Shown: positions 18,427-26,104 of the stretch, piece after piece
Layout of the letters: every line of letters starts with the position of its first letter
Numbering within the stretch: position 1 is the stretch's first letter
NCBI GenBank assembly: GCA_028715725.1
Contig: JAQURG010000027.1
Span: 1-41,518 of the forward strand
Source of the DNA: Methylococcales bacterium
Lineage (GTDB): Bacteria > Pseudomonadota > Gammaproteobacteria > Methylococcales > Methylomonadaceae
Length of the DNA: 41,518 nt
Reading direction: 5' to 3'
Made by a program: the position numbers and the translations under genes
The notes under the pieces: generated by a model
What the model saw: only the letters and a program-made list of their open reading frames with translations
What the model was told of the DNA's origin: nothing
Database searches by the model: none

Positions 18427-18713
18427 CCACCTACTTCATCACTCGCCATCCTGGCGCTATCGCCTGGGCGCAGCAGCAAGGCATCACTGTTGACCGGCAA
18501 ATCGCCCATCTGGATATTAACGACATTCAGCCGGGCGATACCGTAATTGGCAGCCTGCCGGTCAATCTAGCCGGCAAGATATGTCAGCGTGGCGCGGCCT
18601 ACATACACCTGGCATTGACCCTACCCGAAAACTGGCGAGGCAAGGAATTAAGCGCAGATCAGATGACGGCATGCGGAGCCCGGCTGGAAAACTATGTGGT
18701 TGAAAAGCGCTGA
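18423..18713 (+). CDS. csx16: Csx16 (VVA1548 family), probable ring nuclease
   Basis: A 96-residue protein beginning MTTYFITRHPGAIAWAQQQG, typical of Csx16/VVA1548. It continues with HLDINDIQPGDTVIGSLPV and the conserved AAYIHLALTLPENWRGKELS (written with one residue trimmed). Csx16 has been described as a ring nuclease that degrades cyclic tetra-adenylate and so switches off CARF effectors. Its ATGA overlap with csm5 puts it in the same operon, just before the two CARF effectors it would restrain. The assignment rests on motif recognition. Confidence 0.85.
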   Translation: MTTYFITRHPGAIAWAQQQGITVDRQIAHLDINDIQPGDTVIGSLPVNLAGKICQRGAAYIHLALTLPENWRGKELSADQMTACGARLENYVVEKR

Positions 18714-18811
18714 GGGATTCTGGACGAAGGCGTCGCCCTTCAATAAAACGACGCCTTGGTCGCAATATCAAATTACGTCCTGTCGCGAATATAAATCGCC
18801 TCAACTTACCT

Positions 18812-20923
18812 ATGAATCAAATAAAACCCAACCCCAATATCCTCCTTTGCACACTTGGAGCCAGTTGGGCCGTTATCCCCGAAGCTTACGCTTTTTTAGC
18901 GCCGGAACGCTTGCCGCTGTATCAACATCATCCGCAACTGGGCAAACTAAAAGCCTTAAACGCCGATTATCAACTGCAAGCTCCCGATGAAATCTGGGTT
19001 TGCACGACGCAAGGCAAACAGACTCAAGAAAGCCTGGAGCAACTGCAACAATGGATTCTCCTCTGCCCGCAAGCTCCGATATTAAGAATCTGGCAAGCCG
19101 AGCAAACTGATCAACTCGCCAGTCAGGAAGAATGCGGCAAAATCCGTGAATTGATCCTCAGAGCGTGCCTCAAAGCCCATCAGCACGCCAACGGTGCTCA
19201 AGTAGTCCTGTCATTAGCCGGCGGCCGTAAAACCATGAGCGCCGACCTGCAATGGGCAGGCAGTTTATTTGGCTGTCAAGCCCTGCTGCATGTCATCAGC
19301 GCCGATTCATTGCCGGATCAATTGCGCAGCCCGCAGCCTGAACTGTTAACCCAGGCTTTACCAATTCAACTGGCCGGACTGATCATGCCGCTGATCGCCG
19401 GACAAACCACTCGCAGCGATTTACTCGACATCAGCGTTGATGGAGCCGGGCCCATCCATAGTTCAAGTTACCCGCTCAAGCTTCCTGCGCCGAACCGGCC
19501 CGAAAAATTTAAAAATACTGAAACTGAGCTTACCCGCGAGCTCAACAAACGCGAAAAAGCCAGCAGCAGACTGTTCGGTAATTATCTACTGGAAATCAGC
19601 CGCGACGAATGCCACGAAAACTGGCGCAGTCTTTACCGGCTCCCGCCACGCCTCATTGACCAGTTGCGTACTACCTTATTGACCGATCAACATCGAGACT
19701 GGTTAGTCAGGTTACCCAAAGCCGACCTTCACCGCCATCTTGGCGGCTGCCTCGATTTAGCGGGCCAGCGCCGGGTAGCCGGCACCATTTGGCATAGTCT
19801 GACTACGGTCGAACAAAGCCGGGCGCTTCAGTCTTGCCAAACGTTGCTGGGCACATCGGATTGGCCATGGCGGTGGCCTGATCAGCTCAAAAGCCGGGGT
19901 TCCCGCAATCATAACAGCGCCGCCCTGCTCCTGCATGCCAGTGATGCGCAACTGGAGCAGAATCTTTGGGGAATTACCGAACCCCGCATTGCCTTAAAAA
20001 CACAACATTCAGCCAACTTTGCCGCCTACGAACGCCCAGGGGAACTGACCGGTTCCGCTTTATTAAGCCATCCTGCCGCCATTCAACCCTATGCCCAGGC
20101 TATTGTTCAGCAGGCCGTTGATGAAGGCCTGGCTTATGTGGAACTGCGCGGCAGCCCGCAAAAGTACGGCGACGGCTTGGCATTTATCAAAAATTTCCAC
20201 CATGCTCTCTCAGAAGCGCTCAAAAGCTTGCCAGCGCACAACCAACCGCTGTTCCGCTTTATTATCATTGCTGATCGACGCAGCAATGAAACGGCCTTGG
20301 CGAAAACGATTAACCTGGCCGTCGCCGCCAAACAGCAACTGCCCGACTTTGTCGTTGGTCTGGATATGGCCGGTGATGAACAGCAAACCAGACCGGAGAA
20401 AATTGCCCACTTGTTTAACCCGGCCTTTGAGTATTGCCTGCCGATCACCATTCATGCCGGCGAAGGCGAACAAGCGGAATCAATTTGGCAGGCCGCTTAT
20501 CATCTGCACGCCGACCGCATTGGTCACGGTCTGACTCTTAACGACAATGCCAACCTGGCTCAGCGCTTCCGCGACCGCAATATTTGCCTGGAGCTCTGCC
20601 CGACATCTAACCGTGAAGTCGTAGGCTTTTATGATCCGCGCTTTCCGGCCAGCCGTAATTATTCGCGCTACCCGCTTCTGGATCTGTGGAAAAAAGGCTT
20701 GCCGCTCACTCTCTGCACCGACAACCCCGGCATTAGCCGCACCACCTTGGCTGACGAATACCTGACAGCCTCAGCGATGATCGATAACCAACTCAATCAA
20801 TGGGATGTGTTAGCCATGATCAAACAGGGCTTTGTCCATAGTTTTCTATCCGGAAGCTGTAAAGAAACCCTGTTAAAACAGGTGGATGCCCAAATTTACC
20901 AACTCATCTCCGCGCAAATATGA
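18812..20923 (+). CDS. cad1: CARF-adenosine deaminase fusion effector (Cad1 type)
   Basis: A 703-residue fusion. Residues about 1-200 form a CARF domain (ILLCTLGASWAVIPEAY; VLSLAGGRKTMSADLQW with A136-M142). From about 295 to the end is a complete adenosine/AMP-deaminase-type TIM barrel: DLHRHLGG (H307, H309), YVELRGSPQ, VVGLDMAGDE, TIHAGEGEQ (H548, E551), RIGHG (H572) and LCTDNPGIS (D637). All zinc ligands and the catalytic glutamate are present. Known Cad1 proteins of type III systems sense cyclic oligoadenylates and deaminate ATP to ITP, halting growth. A 98-base gap without a clear ribosome-binding site separates it from csx16, and it overlaps the next effector by four bases. Substrate and activator here are inferred from the family. 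Confidence 0.9.
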   Translation: MNQIKPNPNILLCTLGASWAVIPEAYAFLAPERLPLYQHHPQLGKLKALNADYQLQAPDEIWVCTTQGKQTQESLEQLQQWILLCPQAPILRIWQAEQTDQLASQEECGKIRELILRACLKAHQHANGAQVVLSLAGGRKTMSADLQWAGSLFGCQALLHVISADSLPDQLRSPQPELLTQALPIQLAGLIMPLIAGQTTRSDLLDISVDGAGPIHSSSYPLKLPAPNRPEKFKNTETELTRELNKREKASSRLFGNYLLEISRDECHENWRSLYRLPPRLIDQLRTTLLTDQHRDWLVRLPKADLHRHLGGCLDLAGQRRVAGTIWHSLTTVEQSRALQSCQTLLGTSDWPWRWPDQLKSRGSRNHNSAALLLHASDAQLEQNLWGITEPRIALKTQHSANFAAYERPGELTGSALLSHPAAIQPYAQAIVQQAVDEGLAYVELRGSPQKYGDGLAFIKNFHHALSEALKSLPAHNQPLFRFIIIADRRSNETALAKTINLAVAAKQQLPDFVVGLDMAGDEQQTRPEKIAHLFNPAFEYCLPITIHAGEGEQAESIWQAAYHLHADRIGHGLTLNDNANLAQRFRDRNICLELCPTSNREVVGFYDPRFPASRNYSRYPLLDLWKKGLPLTLCTDNPGISRTTLADEYLTASAMIDNQLNQWDVLAMIKQGFVHSFLSGSCKETLLKQVDAQIYQLISAQI

Positions 20924-22056
20924 AGATCACCACTCACCTGATCCTGGTATCGGCTCAGCCGATACCCAACCTGACCCCTATCCTTGATGACACGCTTCGC
21001 CCCAATAAAGTCGTCATGCTGGTCAGTCCCGATATGCAGGAGCGCAGCAAAGCCCTGGAAAAAATCTACAAGGAGCGCAGCATCAGCGTTGAGCGCTGCC
21101 TGATCGAAAATCCCTGGGATGCCGCTCACATCAGCGATCGAATACTGGATTTGCTGACCCAATACCCTCAGGGCGGCATTGCCCTCAATGCCACCGGCGG
21201 CACCAAACTGATGAGCATTGCCGCTTATGATGCCTTCCGCAGTTGCGAATTGCCGGTTTTTTATGTTCACCCCGAGCATGACCGGCTGATCTGGCTCTGG
21301 CCGAAATTGCCGGATGTGGATTTGTCCGGTCGCCTGAAGCTTAAAGATTACCTGACAGCGTACGGCGCCGGCACGGTGGAAAGGCCAAAAATTACCGGCG
21401 TTACCGAACCCCTCCGGCGCTTGACCCGGCAGTTGTTGACAAATATCGACCGCTATGCGGGAGATCTGGGCGCATTTAACTATCTGGCCGGGCAAGCCAA
21501 TAATTCGCGATTGACCAGCCAGATTGAAGCCGGCCCGCTGTCCAGGCCCTTGTTATGGGAATTGCTGGAACTGTTTGTAGCCGCCGGTTTGTGCGAGATT
21601 AATGGCCACAGCCTGCGCTTCATCGATGAAGACGCCCGCTTTACGGCTAATGGCGGTTGGCTGGAAATGCACACCTATGCGCTGTGCCTCAACCTTAAAA
21701 AAGCCCTGGATATACAGGATATTGCCTGCAACATTACCGTCAATCGGCTGGCGGCAGGCCACACTGTCGTCAAAAACGAGCTCGATATCGGCCTGATCAA
21801 ATCCAATCGCCTGCATCTGATCGAATGTAAAACCCAGCAATTTAAAGATGACAAAGACGCGGATGTTCTGTATAAACTCGACAGCCTTCGCGATTTGATG
21901 GGCGGGCTTCAAGGCCGGGCCATGCTGGTCAGTTTTAACCGGCTCGATAAACCCAGCCGGGCCCGCGCCAGGGAGCTGAACATCCAGCTGTGTTGTCAAA
22001 CCGAACTGCGAAATTTGCAGCATCACCTGCAAATCTGGCTGACCCATGAGAGATAA
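20920..22056 (+). CDS. card1: CARF-PD-(D/E)XK nuclease effector (Card1/Can2 type)
   Basis: A 378-residue protein. The N-terminal CARF domain (about 1-150) shows HLILVSAQPIPNLTPIL and the ligand-loop motif ALNATGGTKLMSIAAYDA. A middle winged-helix-like part follows. The C-terminal PD-(D/E)XK nuclease has E287-L-D289 in the strand before LIEC, and E302-C303-K304. This domain order matches DUF1887 Card1/Can2, which upon cyclic tetra-adenylate binding cleave single-stranded RNA and DNA or nick supercoiled DNA. The catalytic acidic residues and lysine are intact. It shares an ATGA overlap with cad1, so the two effectors are made from one message. The CRISPR leader starts right after its stop. Confidence 0.9.
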   Translation: MKITTHLILVSAQPIPNLTPILDDTLRPNKVVMLVSPDMQERSKALEKIYKERSISVERCLIENPWDAAHISDRILDLLTQYPQGGIALNATGGTKLMSIAAYDAFRSCELPVFYVHPEHDRLIWLWPKLPDVDLSGRLKLKDYLTAYGAGTVERPKITGVTEPLRRLTRQLLTNIDRYAGDLGAFNYLAGQANNSRLTSQIEAGPLSRPLLWELLELFVAAGLCEINGHSLRFIDEDARFTANGGWLEMHTYALCLNLKKALDIQDIACNITVNRLAAGHTVVKNELDIGLIKSNRLHLIECKTQQFKDDKDADVLYKLDSLRDLMGGLQGRAMLVSFNRLDKPSRARARELNIQLCCQTELRNLQHHLQIWLTHER

Positions 22057-22549
22057 CTTTTTGAAAATGAAAAATCTTGTCAATCACCCCGTTAACGTGT
22101 TGAAATTGAGGAGAAATAAATGCCATGCACTTTAAACCGGAGACCTTATTAAGAAGGGATTAAGACCTGTGTCGGTAATGAAGCTAACGCCTTCTTTCAG
22201 CTTTAAACCGGAGACCTTATTAAGAAGGGATTAAGACTTACCATCGCTGCTTTCCGCCTTTACGCTTACCTTTAAACCGGAGACCTTATTAAGAAGGGAT
22301 TAAGACTTGAAAGTTTTTGGAAGTTTTGAAGATTTTGTTCTTTAAACCGGAGACCTTATTAAGAAGGGATTAAGACAAGTGATGTGCGTACAGATACGTT
22401 GCTTTGGTCTTTAAACCGGAGACCTTATTAAGAAGGAATTAAGACCTAAAGGAGAAGCCAAGAGCGTTAAGTCCTTTCTTTAAACCGGAGACCTTATTAA
22501 GAAGGGATTAAGACATTAACCGGAGATCACCTAGGTGCGTGAAATAACA

Positions 22550-22639
22550 ATGTTTATATTGATACTGGCATTGCTTAAAGAGATCTGGCCCATGGCGGAA
22601 TTAGGCTTATTTCTTTATGTCCTGTTAAGATTGTTTTAA
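22550..22639 (+). CDS. Possible 29-residue hydrophobic peptide in the array insertion
   Basis: The frame encodes MFILILALLKEIWPMAELGL and nine further residues ending VLLRLF. It is strongly hydrophobic, long enough for one membrane helix. It lacks a convincing ribosome-binding site and could be chance. It stands 20 bases before a second, better supported small ORF, and would be transcribed with the array. I do not recognise a family. Confidence 0.35.
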   Translation: MFILILALLKEIWPMAELGLFLYVLLRLF

Positions 22640-22659
22640 TGAGGTTAAGGGGAATAAGT

Positions 22660-22770
22660 ATGTTACAAAATTTGATTTCGGTGTTCCTGTTCCTCTGTTT
22701 CATCAAGTTCCTGGCGCCTATCGTAATCCTGGTACTATTATTGGCCTTAGTAGTCAAGTGGTTTGGATAG
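22660..22770 (+). CDS. Possible 36-residue single-helix membrane peptide in the array insertion
   Basis: The frame encodes MLQNLISVFLFLCFIKFLAP and 16 more residues ending VVKWFG. Almost all residues between 5 and 33 are hydrophobic, with a Lys at 16 and a Lys-Trp end, typical of a single membrane-spanning peptide. An AAGGGG ribosome-binding sequence stands about 7 bases before the ATG, which supports translation. It ends 13 bases before repeat 7. Small membrane peptides of this kind include type I toxins and regulatory peptides, but no family is recognised. A minus-strand frame of 60 codons covers the same bases and is less convincing. Confidence 0.5.
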   Translation: MLQNLISVFLFLCFIKFLAPIVILVLLLALVVKWFG

Positions 22771-22889
22771 TAAGGCAGCTGCTCTTTAAACCGGAGACCT
22801 TATTAAGAAGGGATTAAGACTCACCATTAGGAGCGGTAAATCGTTTTGTTGCTTTAAACCCGAGACCTTATTAAGAAGGGATAATCGTT

Positions 22890-22956
22890 GGAGCGACGCC
22901 CTCGTCGTGACTAAAATACTTTGCCGGCATGCTAATCGCGACGAGGGCGTCGCTCC
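22890..22956. repeat. REP-like palindromic element after the array
   Basis: A perfect 18-bp inverted repeat, GGAGCGACGCCCTCGTCG (22890-22907) and its complement (22939-22956), with partial pairing extending into the 31-base centre. It begins within a few bases of where the last CRISPR repeat breaks off, so its insertion probably truncated that repeat. The GTAGGAGCG-type end is shared with the element at 32770. Confidence 0.8.
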
Positions 22957-23081
22957 TACACTCTTTCCATTAATTCCCCATAAATTGACCCAACAAGCTC
23001 CAATCCGCCGGCCTGCCGGCTGGCATCCTGACAAGCTTGCCAATGACGCCAAACGGCTGTTTCAGGCTTATTATTTCTGCC

Positions 23082-23366
23082 ATGACAAATCGGCAACTTT
23101 ATCTGGCGGCTTACGATATTTCCTGTAACCGGCGCTTGCGCAAGGCGCTGACTGTGTTGCGCGGTTTTGCGTCGGGCGGACAAAAATCGGTGTTCGAGTG
23201 TTTTTTAACACCGGCAGAAAAAGCGCAATTGCTGGCAGAGATGGGCCTGGTCATTGACCCTGTTGAAGATCGTTTTATTTTGTTGCGGCTGGCGGGCGCC
23301 AAACATATCCGCACGCTCGGCAAAGCGATGCCTCCTCAGGATGGTTCGTTTTTTTATGTGGGGTAA
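23082..23366 (+). CDS. cas2: Cas2 adaptation protein
   Basis: A 94-residue protein: RQLYLAAYDISCNRRLRKA, with the aspartate (D12) in the first strand, then SGGQKSVFECFLTPAEKAQL and a C-terminal DRFILLRL strand. Cas2 dimers bridge Cas1 dimers in the spacer integrase. The frame is open upstream to 23037, but the conserved start at 23082 is preferred; neither has a clear ribosome-binding site. It stands downstream of the array, ahead of cas1, and separated from the effector genes. Its Cas1 partner is truncated, so it cannot form a normal integrase from this locus alone. Confidence 0.88.
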   Translation: MTNRQLYLAAYDISCNRRLRKALTVLRGFASGGQKSVFECFLTPAEKAQLLAEMGLVIDPVEDRFILLRLAGAKHIRTLGKAMPPQDGSFFYVG

Positions 23367-23369
23367 TCC

Positions 23370-23897
23370 ATGAGCAGTTTGTATCTGGACCGGAAAAATC
23401 TGGCGGTTAAGCTGGACGGTCAGGCGCTGGCGCTGTATGAAGATGGCGTCAAGAAAGGCACGGTGCCGCTGCATTTGCTGGACCGCGTGGTGTTGCGCGG
23501 CAATGTGCAACTGGAAAGCCGTATTCTGGGAGCATTGTCGGAACGCAATATCGGCTTGCTGGTGTTGTCAGGCCGTAATACTGAAGCGACCGCGATGCTG
23601 GCTGCGCGTTCGCATGGGGATTCAATGCGGCGACTGGGCCAGTATCAAACCAGTCTGGATGAAGTTCTGCGTACACCGTTGGCGCGCTGGCTGGTGCTGG
23701 TCAAGGTGCGAAACCAGCAGCATTTGTTGCGCGATGCGTTGGCGGCGCGGGCTGATTTGCGGTATCCATTAACCTCTGCTTTACAGACCTTGAACGGCAT
23801 CATCGGCCAGTTACGCGAGGATACTTTTGAAATATCGCTGGCCAGTTTGCGTGGTTTCGAAGGCGCGGCGGCAGCGGCTTATTTTGGGTTTTTCTGA
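23370..23897 (+). pseudogene. cas1: Truncated cas1 (N-terminal half only)
   Basis: 175 residues: LYLDRKNLAVKLDGQALALY, the beta-rich N-terminal domain (VPLHLLDRVVLRG), NIGLLVLSGRN, and then SLRGFEGAAAAAYFGFF followed by TGA. Intact Cas1 is about 320-340 residues. The first catalytic residue (E164 in GFEGAA) is present, but the C-terminal helical domain with the catalytic histidine and aspartate is missing. I find no continuation in other frames before the next gene. The gene starts 3 bases after cas2. New spacers cannot be acquired with this protein, so adaptation is lost unless another cas1 exists elsewhere. Confidence 0.88.
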
Positions 23898-23955
23898 CGG
23901 TTAAACGGCTTTTAATATTTGCCGTTATTGAAAATGTTGATATATTCAGTCAAGG

Positions 23956-24447
23956 CTAAGCTTGCTCATAGGCTTGCCATAAGGTCTTAATGTCAATTTT
24001 GGTCATTTTTAGCATTGCCTTCATTAAGCGACCGGATTTTGCGGGATCAGGACTGCTCATCCATTGATTTAATATTGAAGGGATAATCTGCCACGACACG
24101 CCATATTTGTCTTTAAGCCAACCGCATTGCTGCGCCAGCTTATCGCCCCCACTGGACAACTTGTCCCAATAGTAATCTACTTCGTCTTGCGTTTCGCAAT
24201 TGACCTGAAACGAGATGGCTTCGTTGAATTTGAATACCGGACCGCCGTTGAGTGCAGTAAATGCATGTCCATTAAGCTCGAATGCCACAGTCATGACTGT
24301 TCCGGATGGCATTTTGTGGATTTCAAATCCCGCTTCGCTATAGCGTGAAATGCTGCCAATCTTTGAGTTTTTAAAAATAGAGGTATAAAAATTTACAGCT
24401 TCTTCTGCCTGGTTATCAAACCATAAGCAGGGTGTAATTGTTTTCAT
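23956..24447 (-). CDS. VOC-superfamily PhnB-like protein
   Basis: 163 residues starting MKTITPCLWFDNQAEEAVNF with the PhnB/3-dmu-9_3-mt-type glyoxalase fold: an early YTSIF segment, LNGHAFTALNGGP, and CGWLKDKYGVSWQIIP near the middle. Members of this family are dimeric metal-binding-fold proteins of mostly unknown function. The gene is convergent with the truncated cas1 and marks the right edge of the CRISPR region. A TCCTTT-rich stretch upstream gives a ribosome-binding site on the minus strand (AAAGGAG about 6 bases before the ATG). Confidence 0.85.
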   Translation of the reverse strand: MKTITPCLWFDNQAEEAVNFYTSIFKNSKIGSISRYSEAGFEIHKMPSGTVMTVAFELNGHAFTALNGGPVFKFNEAISFQVNCETQDEVDYYWDKLSSGGDKLAQQCGWLKDKYGVSWQIIPSILNQWMSSPDPAKSGRLMKAMLKMTKIDIKTLWQAYEQA

Positions 24448-24931
24448 CGTGTTTGACTCCTTTGTATCAAGAAACCCCGGTTTTTTATCTCGAAATAACG
24501 CTGTGGATTCGATGAATTAATGTAGCCTTGATTTCATCAATATTTAGCGTCCAGGCTAACCTGCCGCGGCGGTTGTTGAAAGATTGGAATACCTGCTTAT
24601 GGTCAAGTCAACGTTCGATTATACCGCTACTTACATTAATAATGTCGGGTGTGCCGCCGCGTCTGAAAAGCGCATCAGCAAAACATAGTCGCTCGATAAC
24701 CACTTCCTTGTGGAAACTTCGCTAAAGTTTATTTTATTCGGCTGCCGGTATAGCCTGAGGGTTCAATGGAAAGTATTAGAAGCTTTTTTACTACACACAA
24801 TTCGAACAGTACAAAAGATAATCAGAGGCCTCTTGCAGAACCATTTTATGCGAAGACGGGATAAATCCGCTGCTTAGGAATGGCCCATTGCTTGTCCAAA
24901 ATATGTGTTTTTGCAGTAAATCGACAGATCG
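24448..24931. other. Intergenic region, no supported gene
   Basis: About 480 bases. On the minus strand, 24720-24606 reads as an open stretch with FHKEVVIERLCFADALFRRG, which looks protein-like, but it has no start, no clear family and frame breaks on both sides. It may be a gene remnant. Nothing else is recognised. Confidence 0.35.
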
Positions 24932-25156
24932 CTATTGCACCCTTATCAGCTCATCAGATAAGGCAGGTGCGGTCTGGTATTTTCGTATTGCCTCAAGCCC
25001 TCGCTCCGTAAGATAAATATCTTTCAACTCACCCATATTCTCATTAACCCTCTTGGCCAGTTCACGAAGATAAAATTCTTTGGTATGGCTTGTTTCGTTT
25101 ACCAGGGTATTAATACATTGTTCATTTTCGGATGTTATTGGGATAAAAAGCGTCAT
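24932..25156 (-). CDS. Orphan ribbon-helix-helix antitoxin-like protein
   Basis: 74 residues from MTLFIPITSENEQCINTLVN through THTKEFYLREL-like helices (here TSHTKEFYLRELAKRVNEN) to LKDIYLTERGLEAIRKYQT. The pattern (short strand, T/S-K-x-F-Y-x-R-E helix, then D-x-Y-L-x-E-R) resembles RelB/StbD-like RHH antitoxins (DUF6290 type). The frame continues upstream to 25195, but the shorter start matches the domain. No toxin gene follows it; the downstream bases are noncoding. It may be a solitary regulator or a relic of a toxin-antitoxin pair. Confidence 0.55.
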   Translation of the reverse strand: MTLFIPITSENEQCINTLVNETSHTKEFYLRELAKRVNENMGELKDIYLTERGLEAIRKYQTAPALSDELIRVQ

Positions 25157-25345
25157 AATGTTAAATCTGTCTGGAAGAAAAAATAATTTACCCATTTATA
25201 AAAAAAACAGTGGATAGATCATCCACGGTCAGGGGTACCAATAAGGGCGACAGGCTAAACGCCATTCGGTGTTCCGTCAATACGTATAAATACTACCATC
25301 AACTTCTAGCACATGCCGGCCGGGTGGAATTAAAGAGAGAGCTAT

Positions 25346-26104
25346 TTAGGTTTTAAGCCATTCGTTAATTTTCGCCGCTACCCACTCGTCGCCATCGAGT
25401 GTCAAATCATGTCCTCCCCAAGGATGAGTGCGGAGTTCAAGCTGCCATTTTTGGGCTATCACTTTCGAGCATTGCGGAGCGACCAGTTTATCGCCGAGAC
25501 TATTCAACATCAGCACCGGCGGCTCAGGTTTGCTATCGCCCGGGCGATAGCTTGCCGCCGCTAGTAATTGACGTAAGGCCGTTCTGGTGCTGACCGGCCG
25601 CGCTTTCTGTATGGCGGTCCAGTTCGCGGCTATTTTCCGATAGTCGTCTATACGGTTGCTGAGCAGTGCTAAAAGGGCGGATTCCCGCATCTCGATATGC
25701 CCCTCCAGGGCAGCAGTCATCAATCTGCCGTAGCACTGCCAGCGCAGACGCTGATAAAAAGGATTTATACCGCCCAGGCTGATATTAATCAAAACTGCAC
25801 TTTCGGCTTCTTCGGGATAACGTAGCATCCATTCCCAGGCAATCATACCTCCCAACGACATTCCAATCAGCGTTGCCGGACCAGTGAGCACGCCGTATGC
25901 TTGCGCACGCACTTGCTCGAGTATGCCTGGTATTGTGTTCGGCGAGTCTTTGTGAAAATAAGAACCTGCGCCGGGTAGATCAAGCGGGCTCAGTTTTGCG
26001 TTCGGAAAGGCGGCTTGGAGTTGCGGTATGAAATTGCCCCAATGTGCCGATTCGCGGGTCAGACCGCGCAGCAAAATGAAATGATGTGCAGATTGTTCAG
26101 GCAT
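25346..26104 (-). CDS. Alpha/beta-hydrolase
   Basis: 252 residues with the alpha/beta-hydrolase fold: the N-terminal HHFILLRGLTRESAHWGNFI region (oxyanion-hole side), the nucleophile elbow GMSLGG, a late LNSLGDKLVAPQCS segment carrying the acidic residue, and the catalytic histidine in PWGGHDLTLDGDEW. It overlaps the end of the upstream M14-like peptidase gene by 8 bases, so the two are cotranscribed and translationally coupled. The substrate is unknown; an ester or amide released by the partner enzyme is conceivable. Confidence 0.88.
   Translation of the reverse strand: MPEQSAHHFILLRGLTRESAHWGNFIPQLQAAFPNAKLSPLDLPGAGSYFHKDSPNTIPGILEQVRAQAYGVLTGPATLIGMSLGGMIAWEWMLRYPEEAESAVLINISLGGINPFYQRLRWQCYGRLMTAALEGHIEMRESALLALLSNRIDDYRKIAANWTAIQKARPVSTRTALRQLLAAASYRPGDSKPEPPVLMLNSLGDKLVAPQCSKVIAQKWQLELRTHPWGGHDLTLDGDEWVAAKINEWLKT

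Larger units (their letters stand above)
22515..22783. other. 269-base non-spacer insertion inside the array
   Basis: Between the sixth and seventh repeats lies a segment about eight times longer than a spacer. It begins with TTAACCGGAGA (22516-22526), which differs from the repeat's TTAAACCGGAGA by one missing base, and may be a pseudo-repeat. It contains two tandem small hydrophobic ORFs (22550-22639 and 22660-22770). No terminal inverted repeat or target duplication is visible. Confidence 0.8.
22130..22882 (+). CRISPR. CRISPR array, 37-base repeats, 8 copies, interrupted
   Basis: The repeat is 37 bases, starting CTTTAAACCGGAGACC and ending GAAGGGATTAAGAC. Copies lie at 22130-22166, 22201-22237, 22270-22306, 22340-22376, 22409-22445 (one G-to-A change), 22478-22514, 22784-22820 and a last one at 22852-22882 that has one change and lacks its final 6 bases. 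Spacers are 34, 32, 33, 32 and 32 bases, then a 269-base insertion, then one of 31. The degenerate last repeat and the ATTAAGAC end, which would give the 8-base crRNA tag, indicate plus-strand transcription with the leader at about 22057-22129. CCTT/AAGG inside the repeat can form a small stem for Cas6. Confidence 0.97.

Noticed and set aside
20896-21495. 199-codon minus-strand frame opposite card1
   Set aside because: It lies antiparallel to a gene with clear CARF and nuclease motifs, has no recognisable domain, and is explained as a shadow frame.
22575-22757. 60-codon minus-strand frame over the array insertion
   Set aside because: The plus-strand frames are hydrophobic, and one has a strong ribosome-binding site; this one is basic, without family resemblance, and opposes array transcription.
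22130-22882. Array read in the opposite direction
   Set aside because: The degraded repeat lies at the right end, the effector operon runs into the left end, and the ATTAAGAC end resembles a type III 8-base tag, all favouring plus-strand transcription.
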